This document shows, piece by piece, positions 25,455-34,026 of a DNA stretch of 40,499 bases. Origin of the DNA: an uncultured Archangium sp. Its GTDB lineage: Bacteria > Myxococcota > Myxococcia > Myxococcales > Myxococcaceae. The position numbers and the translations under genes are program-made. The stretch's first letter is position 1. Each line of letters begins with the position of its first letter. The notes below the pieces were generated by a model that saw only the letters and a program-made list of their open reading frames with translations, ran no database searches and was not told the DNA's origin. The DNA lies in NCBI GenBank assembly GCA_903905455.1, contig CAIVGN010000073.1:1-40499 (forward strand), read 5' to 3'.

Positions 25455-25492
25455 GTTACGAGCCGTAACGCCCACGCGTTACGAGACGACCC
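25455..25492. promoter_or_regulatory. tandem upstream activator sites (GTTACG dyads)
   Basis: Perfect 6-3-6 dyad GTTACG-AGC-CGTAAC at 25455-25469 and a degenerate copy beginning GTTACGAG at 25478-25492, with centres 23 bp apart (about two helical turns). They lie roughly 125-160 bp upstream of the predicted sigma-54 start site, a normal enhancer distance. Likely binding sites for the response regulator encoded next to them. Confidence 0.6.
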
Positions 25493-25505
25493 GCGGCCAG
25501 GGCGA

Positions 25506-26849
25506 TCAGCCCGAGCGGCCCGGGCGGGGAATGCCGAAGCGCAGGCGTCGCTCCCAGAGCGTCTTGCGGCTGATGCCCAGGCGGCGCGCGAGCTCGGTCT
25601 CGGACAGCAGGCCCTGCTGTTCCTCGACGAAACGGCGGAAGTAGCCCTCGAGCGAGGCGTCTTCCGTGGGCGCGGGCGGGGAGGCCGCGGGGGTGGGCGT
25701 GGTGTCGTCGAGGCCGAGGAGTTCGGGGGTCAGCGGCAGCTCGTCGTTCAAGATGAGCGCGCGCTCCAGCGCGTTCTCGAGCTCGCGCACGTTGCCCGGC
25801 CAGTGGTGGTGGGTGAGCGCCGCGAGGGCCTCGGGGCTGAAGCGGGGCTCGGGCTTGCCGAGCTTCTTCGCCAGCCGCGCGCCGAGCACCGTGGCCAGCT
25901 CGAGCACGTCGCCGGCGCGGTCGCGCAGGGGGGCGAGGCGCACCTCGACCACGCGCAGGCGGTAGTAGAGGTCGCTGCGAAAGGTGCCCAGCTCGCTCAT
26001 CTTCTTCAAGTCGCGGTGGGTGGCGGCCACCAGGCGCACGTCGGCGCGGCGGGTGCCGGTGGCACCCACGCGGCGCACCTCGCCGTCCTGGAGCACGCGC
26101 AGCAGCCGCGACTGGGCGGCCAGGGGGAGCTCGCCGATCTCATCGAGGAACAGCGTGCCGCCATGCGCGGCCTCCACCAGCCCGGCCCGGTCGGCGTGCG
26201 CGCCGGTGAAGGCCCCGCGGGCCGAGCCGAAGAGCTCCGACTCGATGAGCGCCTCGGGAATGGCGGCGCAGTTGACGGCGATGAAGGCGCCCTCGCGACG
26301 CAGGCCCTGGGCGTGGAGCGCGCGGGCCACGAGCTCCTTGCCGGTGCCTGACTCGCCGAGCACCAGCACCGTGGCGTCGGTGGGCGCGGCCCGGGCGATG
26401 CGCTCGAACACGGCCTTCATCACCTCGCTCGAGCCGACCAGCCCGTGCACCGGGTGGCGGCGCTCGCTCTCGGCCTGCAGCGCAGCGTGCCGGCGCTCGA
26501 GGCGCGCCTGGCTCAGCAACTTGTCGACCACCAGCAGCAGCTCGTCGGGGTCGAAGGGCTTGCTCAGGTAGTCTGCCGCGCCGATCTTCATGGCCTCGAC
26601 CGCGCTGCGCACCGAGGCGTAGCTGGTCATGATCAACACCGGCACGCCCTCGGCTTCGCTGATCAACTCGGTGCCCTGGCCGCCGGGCAGGCGCAGGTCC
26701 GAGATGATGAGGTCGAAGGCCGTGGGGTGCGCCTCGCGGGCCGCCGCGAGGGTGCCGGCCTCGACGACCGCGTGGCCGCTGCGCTCCAGGAGCCGCCGCA
26801 GCTCGCTGCGCACCACCGCCTCGTCTTCGACCACCAGGATGCGGGCCAT
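25506..26849 (-). CDS. NtrC-family sigma-54-dependent response regulator
   Basis: Protein of 447 residues with the three usual parts. The receiver domain has phospho-acceptor D51 and K97. The AAA+ domain has Walker A GESGTGKE (165-172), GAFTGA loop (212-217) for sigma-54 contact, FLDEIGELPL Walker B and the WPGNVRELEN sensor motif. A C-terminal Fis-type HTH contains ELARRLGISRKTLWERRLRFGI. It should activate the adjacent -24/-12 promoter when phosphorylated. The next gene downstream in the same direction starts 257 bp away, across the sites described at 25341-25492. No sensor kinase gene lies beside it in this window, so its signal is unknown; acetate or a related carboxylate is a guess from the target operon. 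Confidence 0.93.
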   Translation of the reverse strand: MARILVVEDEAVVRSELRRLLERSGHAVVEAGTLAAAREAHPTAFDLIISDLRLPGGQGTELISEAEGVPVLIMTSYASVRSAVEAMKIGAADYLSKPFDPDELLLVVDKLLSQARLERRHAALQAESERRHPVHGLVGSSEVMKAVFERIARAAPTDATVLVLGESGTGKELVARALHAQGLRREGAFIAVNCAAIPEALIESELFGSARGAFTGAHADRAGLVEAAHGGTLFLDEIGELPLAAQSRLLRVLQDGEVRRVGATGTRRADVRLVAATHRDLKKMSELGTFRSDLYYRLRVVEVRLAPLRDRAGDVLELATVLGARLAKKLGKPEPRFSPEALAALTHHHWPGNVRELENALERALILNDELPLTPELLGLDDTTPTPAASPPAPTEDASLEGYFRRFVEEQQGLLSETELARRLGISRKTLWERRLRFGIPRPGRSG

Positions 26850-27062
26850 GAGGCCCGGAGCCTACGGCAGGCCGCGTCGCAGGTGTCACCGCGACGTCGA
26901 GTGGCGTCCGCGACGCTCTGGCGCCGCTGGGTTGCCCGGGGCGACGCGAGATGCGCCGCGCTCCCCGGTGGCGCGATCGCCCTCGACGCCACCGACCTCC
27001 TCGCGCTTCGCGGGCACCGCCGCCGACGGCACGGGGCGCCGGGAGCCGAAGGAGCGGGCACG

Positions 27063-27095
27063 AAAAAGCCCACGGGCGCGGCGCGCTCCGTGGGC
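27063..27095 (-). terminator. intrinsic terminator after the Ig-repeat lipoprotein gene
   Basis: On the minus strand GCCCACGG - 12-nt loop - CCGTGGGC followed by TTTTT: a perfect 8-bp stem with a U-tract, 28 bp past the stop codon at 27123. The clearest Rho-independent terminator in the window. Confidence 0.85.
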
Positions 27096-27122
27096 CCTGG
27101 GTTCAGCGATGCGGCCCGGGCT

Positions 27123-30100
27123 TCAGGGCCGCTGGACGAACTGCTGGTGGAGCGCCGGGGTGTAGCGGCTGCCGGCGCGGTTGGCGTCGCAGTATTGCAC
27201 CTGGAGCGTCACCCCGTCGTCGCCGATGCTCAGGCACGAGCTGTCCGGGCCGCGCACCTGGCCGTTGGCGAAGGACAACCAGCGCTGGCCGACCGCGCCG
27301 TTGCAGGCCGCCAGCTTCACGCTGACGCCGTCGGCGGCCACGGCGAGACACCCGTTGGCGTTGCCGATGCTGCCCGTGGGGTCGACCGTCCACGACTGGC
27401 GCGCCACGCCGGTACACGGGGCGACCACGGCCTGGGCGCCGACGGCCGTGGAGCCGCCCGCGAGGTCGACGCACAGCCCGCCGGGCTCGACCAGCGCGCC
27501 GAGGCCACCGGGCACGCCGTCGATGGCGTAGTGGCGCGCACACCAGTTGGAGAAGCCACCGGTGCTGCAGCTCAGGCCGTAGGCGGCGAGCATCACGCGG
27601 TCCTTCTCGGCCATCACCGCGCTCGAGAGGTTGGGGAGCTCGGGCACCGGGTTGGTGTAGCCCCAGACCGAGAGGTCGACGTTGTACCCGCGGTGCACGC
27701 GCAGCTGGTGCGGCTGGCCCCAGCGGCGCGCGGCCTCGAGGGTGAAGAGCGACGAGGCGACGTGGTCGAGGTTGTCGTCGCCGTAGGCCAGGGTGCCGTC
27801 CATCGTCGAGATGCGCGAGGGGCCGAAGTCGGCGATCAAGGCGGTCAGGGTGTCGATGAGGGCGGTGCGGGTGTACGTCGCGGCGCCGTCGGCGGCGGTC
27901 AGCTGGGCGACGGGGGCGGTGTAGAACGGCGCGCCCGAGTTGGTGACCCACAACGAGATGGCCGAGGTGTCGGGAATGCGCAGGAACGCGGCGCTGACCG
28001 TGGGCTTCGCGTCGAGCGTGCAGGTGGTGACCAGCTTGTTGGCGAAGCTGCGCTGGGCGCAGGTCCACGTCGACGAGACGCCGGCTTCGACGGCCAGGGC
28101 GTTGCGCGCCTGGTTCTCACGCGCCTGCCAGTACACCGCGCCCGAGCCCGAGCTGCCGGCGATGACCCACACCACGCGGGTGGGCGTGTTGGAGAGGATG
28201 CTCGCCTCGATGTCGGGGTCGAAGAAGATGACGTCGTCGTCCTGGTGACCGACCGCGTAGAAGTGGCCCACGCCGGTCGGGGCGTCGATGCCCACCGACG
28301 CCGTGCCCGCCGCGCTGGTGCCGCCGGCCGCGTTGCGCTCGACGCAGCTCAAGGACACGCTGCCGAAGCTCCCCGCGGTGAAGGTGATGCTGTTGGTCAC
28401 GCCATTGGAAACGCCCGCCGCGCCGCCCGCGCTGGTGATGGTGCCGCCGCTGATGGTCCACAGGTAGGTCATGTTGGGGTTGACGTCGACCGACGCGACG
28501 AGGCCCGCGGTGCCCGGCTGCACCAGGCCCGGCGCGGTGACCACCGGCCGCTGCGGGGCGGTGAGCGCAGTGAGGGTGGCGGTGCCGGGCAGGCTCACGT
28601 CGAGGCCGTTGCTCTCGGTGCAGCGCACGGTGAGCGGGCCCTCGGCGGCCGGGGTGAAGGTGATGGTGTTGCGCCCGCCGCTGGTGACGCCCGCGGTGCC
28701 GCCGGCGCTGGTGACGGTGCCACCGGTGACGGTCCACGCGTAGATGAGGCCGGTGCGCGCGGTGACGGAGGCCGTGGTGCTCTGGCCGACGGTGACCAGC
28801 GCGCTGCTGGTGATGACCGGCTGCACGGGGGTGTTGGCCGAGGCGCTGATGGTGACGCTCTTGCTCGCCGGGGCGCCCTGGGTGTTGGCGGTGTTGAACT
28901 CGAGGCAGGTGATGCTCGCCACGCCGGCCGCGCCGGCGGTCCAGGTGATGCTGTTGATGCCCGCGGCGGTGACGCCGGCGGTGCCCCCGGTGTTGGTGAT
29001 GGTGCCGCCGCTGAGCGTCCAGAGGTACTTCATGCCGGTGCGCGCGGGGACCTGGGCCTTGAGCGCCGTGGCGCCCGCGACGACGGGGCTGGCCGCGGTG
29101 ATGACCGGGGTCACGGGGGCGGCGACGACGGTGAGGCTCTTCGAGCCCGCGGTGCTGGCGAGGTTGGCCGCGTTGCGCTCCACGCAGGTGAGCTTCAAGG
29201 TGCCGACCACGCCCGCGGTGAAGGTGAGCTGGTTGACGGCGCCGGTGGTGACGCCCGTCGCGCCACCCGCGCTGGTGATGGTGCCGCCGGTGATGGTCCA
29301 GGTGTAGGTGCGGCCGGCGACGGCGGGGACGGTGGCCGTGAGGTTCTGCGCCGCGGTGGTGACGGGGGTCGCCGAGGCGATGACCGGGGTCACGGGGCGC
29401 GCCACCACGGGCACGTTGGCGATGGCCGGCGCGCTGCTGACGTTGGCCGCGGTGAGCTCGACGACGGTGAGCGTCGCGGTGCCCACGGCGCCCGCGGTGA
29501 AGGTCACGGTGTTGCGCCCGGCGCTGGTGACGCCCGCGGTGGAGCCGGTGATGGTGCCGCCGGTGAGCGTCCACAGGTAGTGCATGCCGGTGGTCGCGGC
29601 CACGGAGGCCTTGTTGGCGGTGACCAGGGTGGTGACGGCGACGGGCGCGGTGATGGCCAGCGGGCCCGCGGAGGCGACGACGGTGACGTTCGCGCTGCCC
29701 GTCGAGGCGACGCCCGAGGTGGTGTTGGTCACCACGCAGCCCAGGTTCAGCGTGCCGACGGCGCCAGCGGTGAAGGTCACGGTGTTGCCGGTGGTGGCGC
29801 TGGTGAGGGTACCGCCGGTGATGCTCCACGCGTAGGTGACGCCGGCCTGGGCAGGCACCGAGGCGGTGAGGCCCGCGGTGAGCGTCGTGGTGCTGGTGGG
29901 CGCGGTGATGGTGGCGATGGGCGCCGCGATGGCGACCACGGTGACGTTCGCGGTGCCCGTCGAGGTGGCGCCGGTCGTGGTGTTGGTCACCACGCAGGTC
30001 AGGCCCAGGGTGCCCACGGCCCCCGCAGTGAAGGTCACGGTGTTGCCGGTGGTGACGCTGGTGAGGGTGCCGCCGGTGATGCTCCACGCGTAGGTGACGC

Positions 30101-31172
30101 CGGCCTGGGCAGGCACCGAGGCGGTGAGGCCCGCGGTGAGCGTCGTGGTGCTGGTGGGCGCGGTGACGGTGGCGGTGGGGGCGACGGCGGCGGTGATGGT
30201 GACGTTCGCGCTGCCCGTCGAGGCGGCGCCCGAGGCAGTGGTGGTCACCACGCAGGTCAGGCGCAGGGTGCCGACGGCGCCCGCGCTGAAGGTCACGGTG
30301 TTGCTGGTGGTCGCGCTGGTGAGGGTGCCTCCGGTGATGCTCCACGCATAGGTGACGCCGGCCTGGGCCGGCACCGAGGCGGTGAGGCCCGCGGCGAGCG
30401 TCGTCGCCGTGGTGGGCGCGGTGACGGTGGCGTTGGGGCCCGAGGCGATGGTGGCCCAGGCGGTGTCCGTCATGGTCGAGAGCACTGCGTCGGTGACGGT
30501 CACCGAGTGGCCGCCCGCGGTGTTGAAGGTGATGCGCACGCCGCTGACGTTGCCGTTGACGAAGACGGGGCTGGCGGGGAGCACGGCCGCCGGGTCGTCG
30601 GTGGTGACGATCATCGAGCCGGCGTAGCTGGTGGCCACGTTCCAGTAGGCGTCATAGGCCGTGACGTCGAGGGTGGTGGCCGCGCCGACGTTGATGCCGG
30701 TGCCGGTCCCGATGCTGTTGATGACGAAGCGGGCGCCGGTGCTGGCAACGACGGGCACCCCGGCCGCGGCCTGCACGCCAGCGGAGGTGGTGTCGGTGAC
30801 GGTCACGGTCTGCGGGCCGCTCGCCAGCGGCGTGAACGAGAACGTGTGCTGGCCGAGGTCGGAGGCGGTGAACGTGTAGTTCGCCGGCATCACCACCTGC
30901 GGGAAGTTGGAGGCGAAGGTGACGGTGTCCGTGAAGTCGGTGGCCACGGCTCCGGCGGAGGTCCGCGCGGTCACGGTGAAGTTGATGGGCGTGCCGGCGA
31001 CGGCCGAGGCAGGCAGCGTCACCGCGAGGGTGGTGGCGCTCCCCACGAGGGCTTCACGCTGGGTTGCGACGCTCTGGGAGGCCTCGTCGACGGGCCCACA
31101 CGCAGAGAGGAAGGAGATGACAGCGACTACCAAGACCCGACTCACGTTCGGTGACATCGACTGGAATCGCAT
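27123..31172 (-). CDS. large lipoprotein with Ig-like repeats, PIG-L deacetylase and ricin lectin domains
   Basis: Predicted surface lipoprotein of 1349 residues (lipobox LSAC). Order: an E-set/Ig-like domain (about 45-140), a second beta domain, then eight Ig/PKD-like repeats of 85-95 residues with the motif YxWxIxGGTITS...NTVTFTAGxxGTxxLTC. Next is a PIG-L/LmbE-type deacetylase domain from about 967, with HQDDD at 976-980 in place of the usual HPDDE and D1136-H1137 in DDNLDHV. The C-terminal ricin-B lectin (about 1230-1349) has two QxW-type motifs. This layout suggests a sugar-binding de-N-acetylase displayed on the cell or released; the substrate is unknown. The start at 31172 has GGGGGAT ahead and gives a proper lipoprotein signal; an upstream in-frame start at 31253 does not. 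Confidence 0.88.
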   Translation of the reverse strand: MRFQSMSPNVSRVLVVAVISFLSACGPVDEASQSVATQREALVGSATTLAVTLPASAVAGTPINFTVTARTSAGAVATDFTDTVTFASNFPQVVMPANYTFTASDLGQHTFSFTPLASGPQTVTVTDTTSAGVQAAAGVPVVASTGARFVINSIGTGTGINVGAATTLDVTAYDAYWNVATSYAGSMIVTTDDPAAVLPASPVFVNGNVSGVRITFNTAGGHSVTVTDAVLSTMTDTAWATIASGPNATVTAPTTATTLAAGLTASVPAQAGVTYAWSITGGTLTSATTSNTVTFSAGAVGTLRLTCVVTTTASGAASTGSANVTITAAVAPTATVTAPTSTTTLTAGLTASVPAQAGVTYAWSITGGTLTSVTTGNTVTFTAGAVGTLGLTCVVTNTTTGATSTGTANVTVVAIAAPIATITAPTSTTTLTAGLTASVPAQAGVTYAWSITGGTLTSATTGNTVTFTAGAVGTLNLGCVVTNTTSGVASTGSANVTVVASAGPLAITAPVAVTTLVTANKASVAATTGMHYLWTLTGGTITGSTAGVTSAGRNTVTFTAGAVGTATLTVVELTAANVSSAPAIANVPVVARPVTPVIASATPVTTAAQNLTATVPAVAGRTYTWTITGGTITSAGGATGVTTGAVNQLTFTAGVVGTLKLTCVERNAANLASTAGSKSLTVVAAPVTPVITAASPVVAGATALKAQVPARTGMKYLWTLSGGTITNTGGTAGVTAAGINSITWTAGAAGVASITCLEFNTANTQGAPASKSVTISASANTPVQPVITSSALVTVGQSTTASVTARTGLIYAWTVTGGTVTSAGGTAGVTSGGRNTITFTPAAEGPLTVRCTESNGLDVSLPGTATLTALTAPQRPVVTAPGLVQPGTAGLVASVDVNPNMTYLWTISGGTITSAGGAAGVSNGVTNSITFTAGSFGSVSLSCVERNAAGGTSAAGTASVGIDAPTGVGHFYAVGHQDDDVIFFDPDIEASILSNTPTRVVWVIAGSSGSGAVYWQARENQARNALAVEAGVSSTWTCAQRSFANKLVTTCTLDAKPTVSAAFLRIPDTSAISLWVTNSGAPFYTAPVAQLTAADGAATYTRTALIDTLTALIADFGPSRISTMDGTLAYGDDNLDHVASSLFTLEAARRWGQPHQLRVHRGYNVDLSVWGYTNPVPELPNLSSAVMAEKDRVMLAAYGLSCSTGGFSNWCARHYAIDGVPGGLGALVEPGGLCVDLAGGSTAVGAQAVVAPCTGVARQSWTVDPTGSIGNANGCLAVAADGVSVKLAACNGAVGQRWLSFANGQVRGPDSSCLSIGDDGVTLQVQYCDANRAGSRYTPALHQQFVQRP
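29667..30434 (-). repeat. three near-identical tandem 258-bp repeats coding for Ig-like domains
   Basis: Equivalent positions recur at 29836, 30094 and 30352 (period 258 bp). Three Ig-like units share almost all residues (TAPTSTTTLTAGLTASVPAQ, GVTYAWSITGGTLTS) while the five other repeats in the gene have diverged. Indicates recent duplication or gene conversion, in frame. Confidence 0.85.
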
Positions 31173-31239
31173 ACATCCCCCGGTATGAAGCTGTGTAGGT
31201 AGCGGTAAGCAGACAGGCGTCAGTGTCAACGCTTGCCGC

Positions 31240-31345
31240 ACCTCTAAGTACATTGGGGCAGGATTTGCAACCAGATGTGACCGCAGTATAATTTGGTGTA
31301 ATTACTGTAACCGAATCATGCGCTTCACTTTGGTCGTAAGTCTCT
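31240..31345 (-). promoter_or_regulatory. AT-rich promoter region of the Ig-repeat lipoprotein gene
   Basis: Marked AT-rich island in high-GC surroundings. The minus strand carries TATACT at 31285-31290, with GTTACA 15 bp upstream as a weak -35 candidate, about 110 bp ahead of the start codon. The AATTAT-rich stretch around it also holds the 8-bp palindrome GTAATTAC. The -10 is convincing; the -35 is not. Confidence 0.45.
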
Positions 31346-31353
31346 AAAACCCC

Positions 31354-32472
31354 TCAGGACTTGAGCGCGGCGCTCAGCGCAGCCCAGGCCGCGTTGAGGC
31401 GCTGCATCTCGCGGGTGGCGAAGTCCTGGAACCGGGTGCCCATGAGCGCGGTGCGATCAGGATGGTACTCGGCCGCGAGTCGCCGGTAGGCCGCCTTCAC
31501 TTCGGCCAGGGTGACCCCTTCCTTCAGATCCAGCGCCTCGTAATGCGCAGTCAGGGAGGACACCCGGGGCCGCTCTGGCTCGGCTTCGGGCCCTGGGTCT
31601 CTCTCTGGCTCGGGAGGCGGCGGCGTCCGCGAAGGCAGGCCGAACTCCTCGGCGAAGGCGGCGAGGAACTTCTGCTCGCGGGCGGTCAACTCACCATCGG
31701 CGCGGGCCACCTGCTCGAGCACCCCGGCGACGGCAGCGGCGAAGTCGGCGTCGTCGTCGAGCCACTCCTCGGCGCTGGGGTCGATGGACTTCTTGCCCAG
31801 CAGCAGCTTGAGCGTGGCCTCGAGGGCCTGCTCGCCCTCGTCGTCCAGCACGAAGAGCGCGGTGAGCCTCTCGACCAGGGCGGTACGCTCCGCAGCCGAG
31901 GGCCCGCCCGCTTCGCGCCACAGGGCCACGGCCGCGGCGATGGCGGCGCCCAGGCGGTTGTTCTCGAAGCGCTCCTTCTGGCGAAAGCCGTCGAAGTCCC
32001 AGTCACTGGTGGCGGCGACGAGCTGCTCTTCGAACACCGCCACCGCGCGAATGGCGTGCACGCGCTGGGCATCCTTCGGCGCGAGAAGCGGGATGGACAC
32101 CTCCGCGCCGATGACGCCGTCGTCGGAGACCTCGAGCTCGCCGAAGGCGCCGAAGTCACCGTCGTCGTCGACCCAGTCACCGGTGCCACGCACCAACGTG
32201 TCGGCCGGGTCGACGAGGCGGAAGAGCACCAGCGTGCCCTCGGGGACTTCGCTGTCGGCGGAGAACGTGAGGCGGAAGCGGAAGCCCGGGCCCGAGGGCA
32301 GCACCTCGGACCACGACTCGAGGGTCTCGTCGAACTGCGCCGGGGCGTCTTCTTCTTCGGCCGCTTCATCACCGTCGGCGAGGTGACCCAGGGCGGCGCC
32401 CGCGGCAGCCCCCAGGGGCCCACCGAACACGGCGCCCAGCGCGCCCCCGATGACCTTGCCGCTCCAGCTCAT
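31354..32472 (-). CDS. TerB/DnaJ-domain protein (DjlA-like layout)
   Basis: Protein of 372 residues. The N-terminus has a glycine-zipper segment (VIGGALGAVFGGPLGAAAGAALG, about 7-29) that may insert in or touch membranes, then an acidic region and a beta-rich middle (about 45-150). A helical TerB-like part (about 240-290, ADGELTAREQKFLAAFAEEFGL) follows, and a C-terminal J domain (310-372) has the HPD motif at 337-339 needed to stimulate DnaK. The order TerB-J matches DjlA-type co-chaperones; the middle domain is unusual. The ATG at 32472 has GGAGG upstream; the open frame continuing to 33819 is antisense to the Rpn gene and rejected. Client unknown. Confidence 0.85.
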   Translation of the reverse strand: MSWSGKVIGGALGAVFGGPLGAAAGAALGHLADGDEAAEEEDAPAQFDETLESWSEVLPSGPGFRFRLTFSADSEVPEGTLVLFRLVDPADTLVRGTGDWVDDDGDFGAFGELEVSDDGVIGAEVSIPLLAPKDAQRVHAIRAVAVFEEQLVAATSDWDFDGFRQKERFENNRLGAAIAAAVALWREAGGPSAAERTALVERLTALFVLDDEGEQALEATLKLLLGKKSIDPSAEEWLDDDADFAAAVAGVLEQVARADGELTAREQKFLAAFAEEFGLPSRTPPPPEPERDPGPEAEPERPRVSSLTAHYEALDLKEGVTLAEVKAAYRRLAAEYHPDRTALMGTRFQDFATREMQRLNAAWAALSAALKS

Positions 32473-32823
32473 GTGGTGGCGCCTCCGCGCTGCCTCGACA
32501 CGCGCCCGAGTGTGGCAGGCCCGGCGCGCGGGGCAACAAGGTGGCCGCAGCTCGGTCGACCTGCCCCTGCGGCGGACCGCGACGCCAGCGGTCCGCAGAA
32601 CACGAAGACGTCGCGCGGTGCACGGCGAAGATGACGTGCTCTGCGCTGGCCACGGGGGGAAGCCCCGGGTGCCGCGCTGGCGTGCGTTCACGGCGATGAG
32701 AATCGCACTGCGGCGTCCGCGCCCCATCGCCCGGGGGAACCATGCAGGCGCGCGACCTCGTGAGATTTCATGCGCTCTGCCGCGGGCACGCCCGGTGCTC
32801 CTGAGGTTGGGCGGAGAGGCAAC
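32473..32823. other. divergent intergenic region with a 9-bp inverted repeat
   Basis: 351 bp between the divergent TerB/DnaJ and Rpn-family genes; no convincing gene. It holds a perfect 9-bp inverted repeat GCGGACCGC-7 nt-GCGGTCCGC at 32572-32596 and the ribosome site GGAGAGG at 32813-32819. The repeat could be an operator or a hairpin; no T-tract follows. Confidence 0.5.
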
Positions 32824-33807
32824 GTGGGCCCACACGACAAGGCATTCCGAAAGCTGATGAAGGAAGAGGGAGTCGCCGAGGCGCTGTTGCGGGAGCGCCT
32901 GCCCCCGTCGCTGGTGGCGCGCTTCGAAGGCCCGCCGCAGCACCTCTCGGAGTCGTTCGTGGATGGCGCAGGAAAGGGCCACCTCGCTGACGTGGTGCTC
33001 GGGGTGAAGTTGACCGGCGGGGCGTCGGCGCTGGTGTTGTTCGTGGTGGAGCACAAGCGCACCGAGGGCGCCTTCGTGCTGGTGCAGGTGCTGCGGTACC
33101 TCACGTCGCTCTACGAGCAGTTGGCCCGCGCGCCGGGCACGGGGCGGCTGCCGGTCGTGGTGCCGCTGATCATCTACAACGGTGACGCCCCGTGGTCCGG
33201 GCCCCGGCGCTTCTCGGACTTGCTCGAGGCGTCTGTGGAGGTGAAGCGGCTCTCCGTGGACTTCGAGGTGGTGCTGCTCGACGTCGGCGCCGAGCCGGCG
33301 TGCTCCCTCTCGGCGCACCCCACGCTCAAGGGCGGGCTGCTGGGCCTCAAGGCCGCCGCTACGCCGCGGGCCGGACTGGGGCCGGTGCTGGGGCAGATGG
33401 TGGGCGCGCTGGCTGACGAGGAGTCGACGCTGCGGTTCTTCCTCCAGTACCTTATGAGCGTCGTCGGACGAGACGCGTTGCCCCTGGTCGAGCGGGCCGC
33501 GCAGCAACAAGGGCAGGGCAAGGAGAAGGCGATGCAGACCATCAGCGAGTTCCTCGAATCGAAGGGCTACCGGCGCGGGAAGCGGCAGGGCCTCAAGGAG
33601 GGCCTCGAGCAGGGCCTCGAAAAGGGCCTCGAAAAGGGTCTTGCAGCCTACCGCGACGGACTGCGCCGCGTGCTCCTGCGCCGCTTCAAGAAAGTGCCCG
33701 CGGCCATCGAGCATCAGGTTGCCGAGGCCGACGCAGCCACCCTCACCCGCTGGCTCGAGGCTGCGCTCGAAGCGAAGTCGCTCAAGGCGGTCTTCGCCTC
33801 GCACTGA
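32824..33807 (+). CDS. Rpn-family PD-(D/E)xK nuclease (transposase_31/YhgA-like)
   Basis: Protein of 327 residues in the Rpn/YhgA-like group: opening GPHDKAFRKLM, then the nuclease core with D56 in HLADVVLGV and E76-x-K78 in FVVEHKRT, followed by LVQVLRYLTSLYEQ and VVPLIIYNGDAPW, all family hallmarks. The C-terminus holds a GLKE/GLEQ/GLEK repeat hinge and a DUF4351-like helical tail (RRVLLRRF...LTRWLEAAL). Such proteins are DNA endonucleases linked to recombination and sometimes phage defence. The GTG at 32824 is preferred because GGAGAGG lies 4 nt ahead and the domain begins there; an ATG at 32770 would add 18 low-complexity residues. No terminal repeats are seen, so it is not an active insertion sequence. 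Confidence 0.85.
   Translation: MGPHDKAFRKLMKEEGVAEALLRERLPPSLVARFEGPPQHLSESFVDGAGKGHLADVVLGVKLTGGASALVLFVVEHKRTEGAFVLVQVLRYLTSLYEQLARAPGTGRLPVVVPLIIYNGDAPWSGPRRFSDLLEASVEVKRLSVDFEVVLLDVGAEPACSLSAHPTLKGGLLGLKAAATPRAGLGPVLGQMVGALADEESTLRFFLQYLMSVVGRDALPLVERAAQQQGQGKEKAMQTISEFLESKGYRRGKRQGLKEGLEQGLEKGLEKGLAAYRDGLRRVLLRRFKKVPAAIEHQVAEADAATLTRWLEAALEAKSLKAVFASH
33589..33636 (+). repeat. four 12-bp tandem repeats in the Rpn-family gene
   Basis: GGCCTCxAxxAG units coding for GLKE-GLEQ-GLEK-GLEK. Tetrapeptide repeats at this place are common in Rpn-like proteins and can change in number without frameshift. Confidence 0.8.
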
Positions 33808-34026
33808 GCCGCACGACACGCTCGCCGTCGGTCGCCAGGCACCGCAGCGTCACCGGCGTCCAGCGCGTCGCGCGGCTCGGCGGGCGTGAACCTCGTCCGG
33901 AAGTTGCCCGTGCTCCAGCAGGTCGACCTGTGGGGAGCACCTCCCGGGGACGCCTGGGCCCTGTACGAGTCGGACGTCGGGCTGGAAGGCTCGCGCGACG
34001 TCCTGGCTGAGCCCCGGGGTGGCCGC

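Noticed and set aside
26445-31154. Open plus-strand frame of 1569 codons opposite the response regulator and the Ig-repeat lipoprotein gene
   Set aside because: Low-complexity Gly/Arg/Ala/His-rich translation, no domains, and fully antisense to two well supported genes. In high-GC DNA, stop codons are rare in such shadow frames.
32824-33807. Rpn-family gene as part of an insertion sequence
   Set aside because: No terminal inverted repeats or target duplication were seen at its ends; these proteins are commonly stand-alone.
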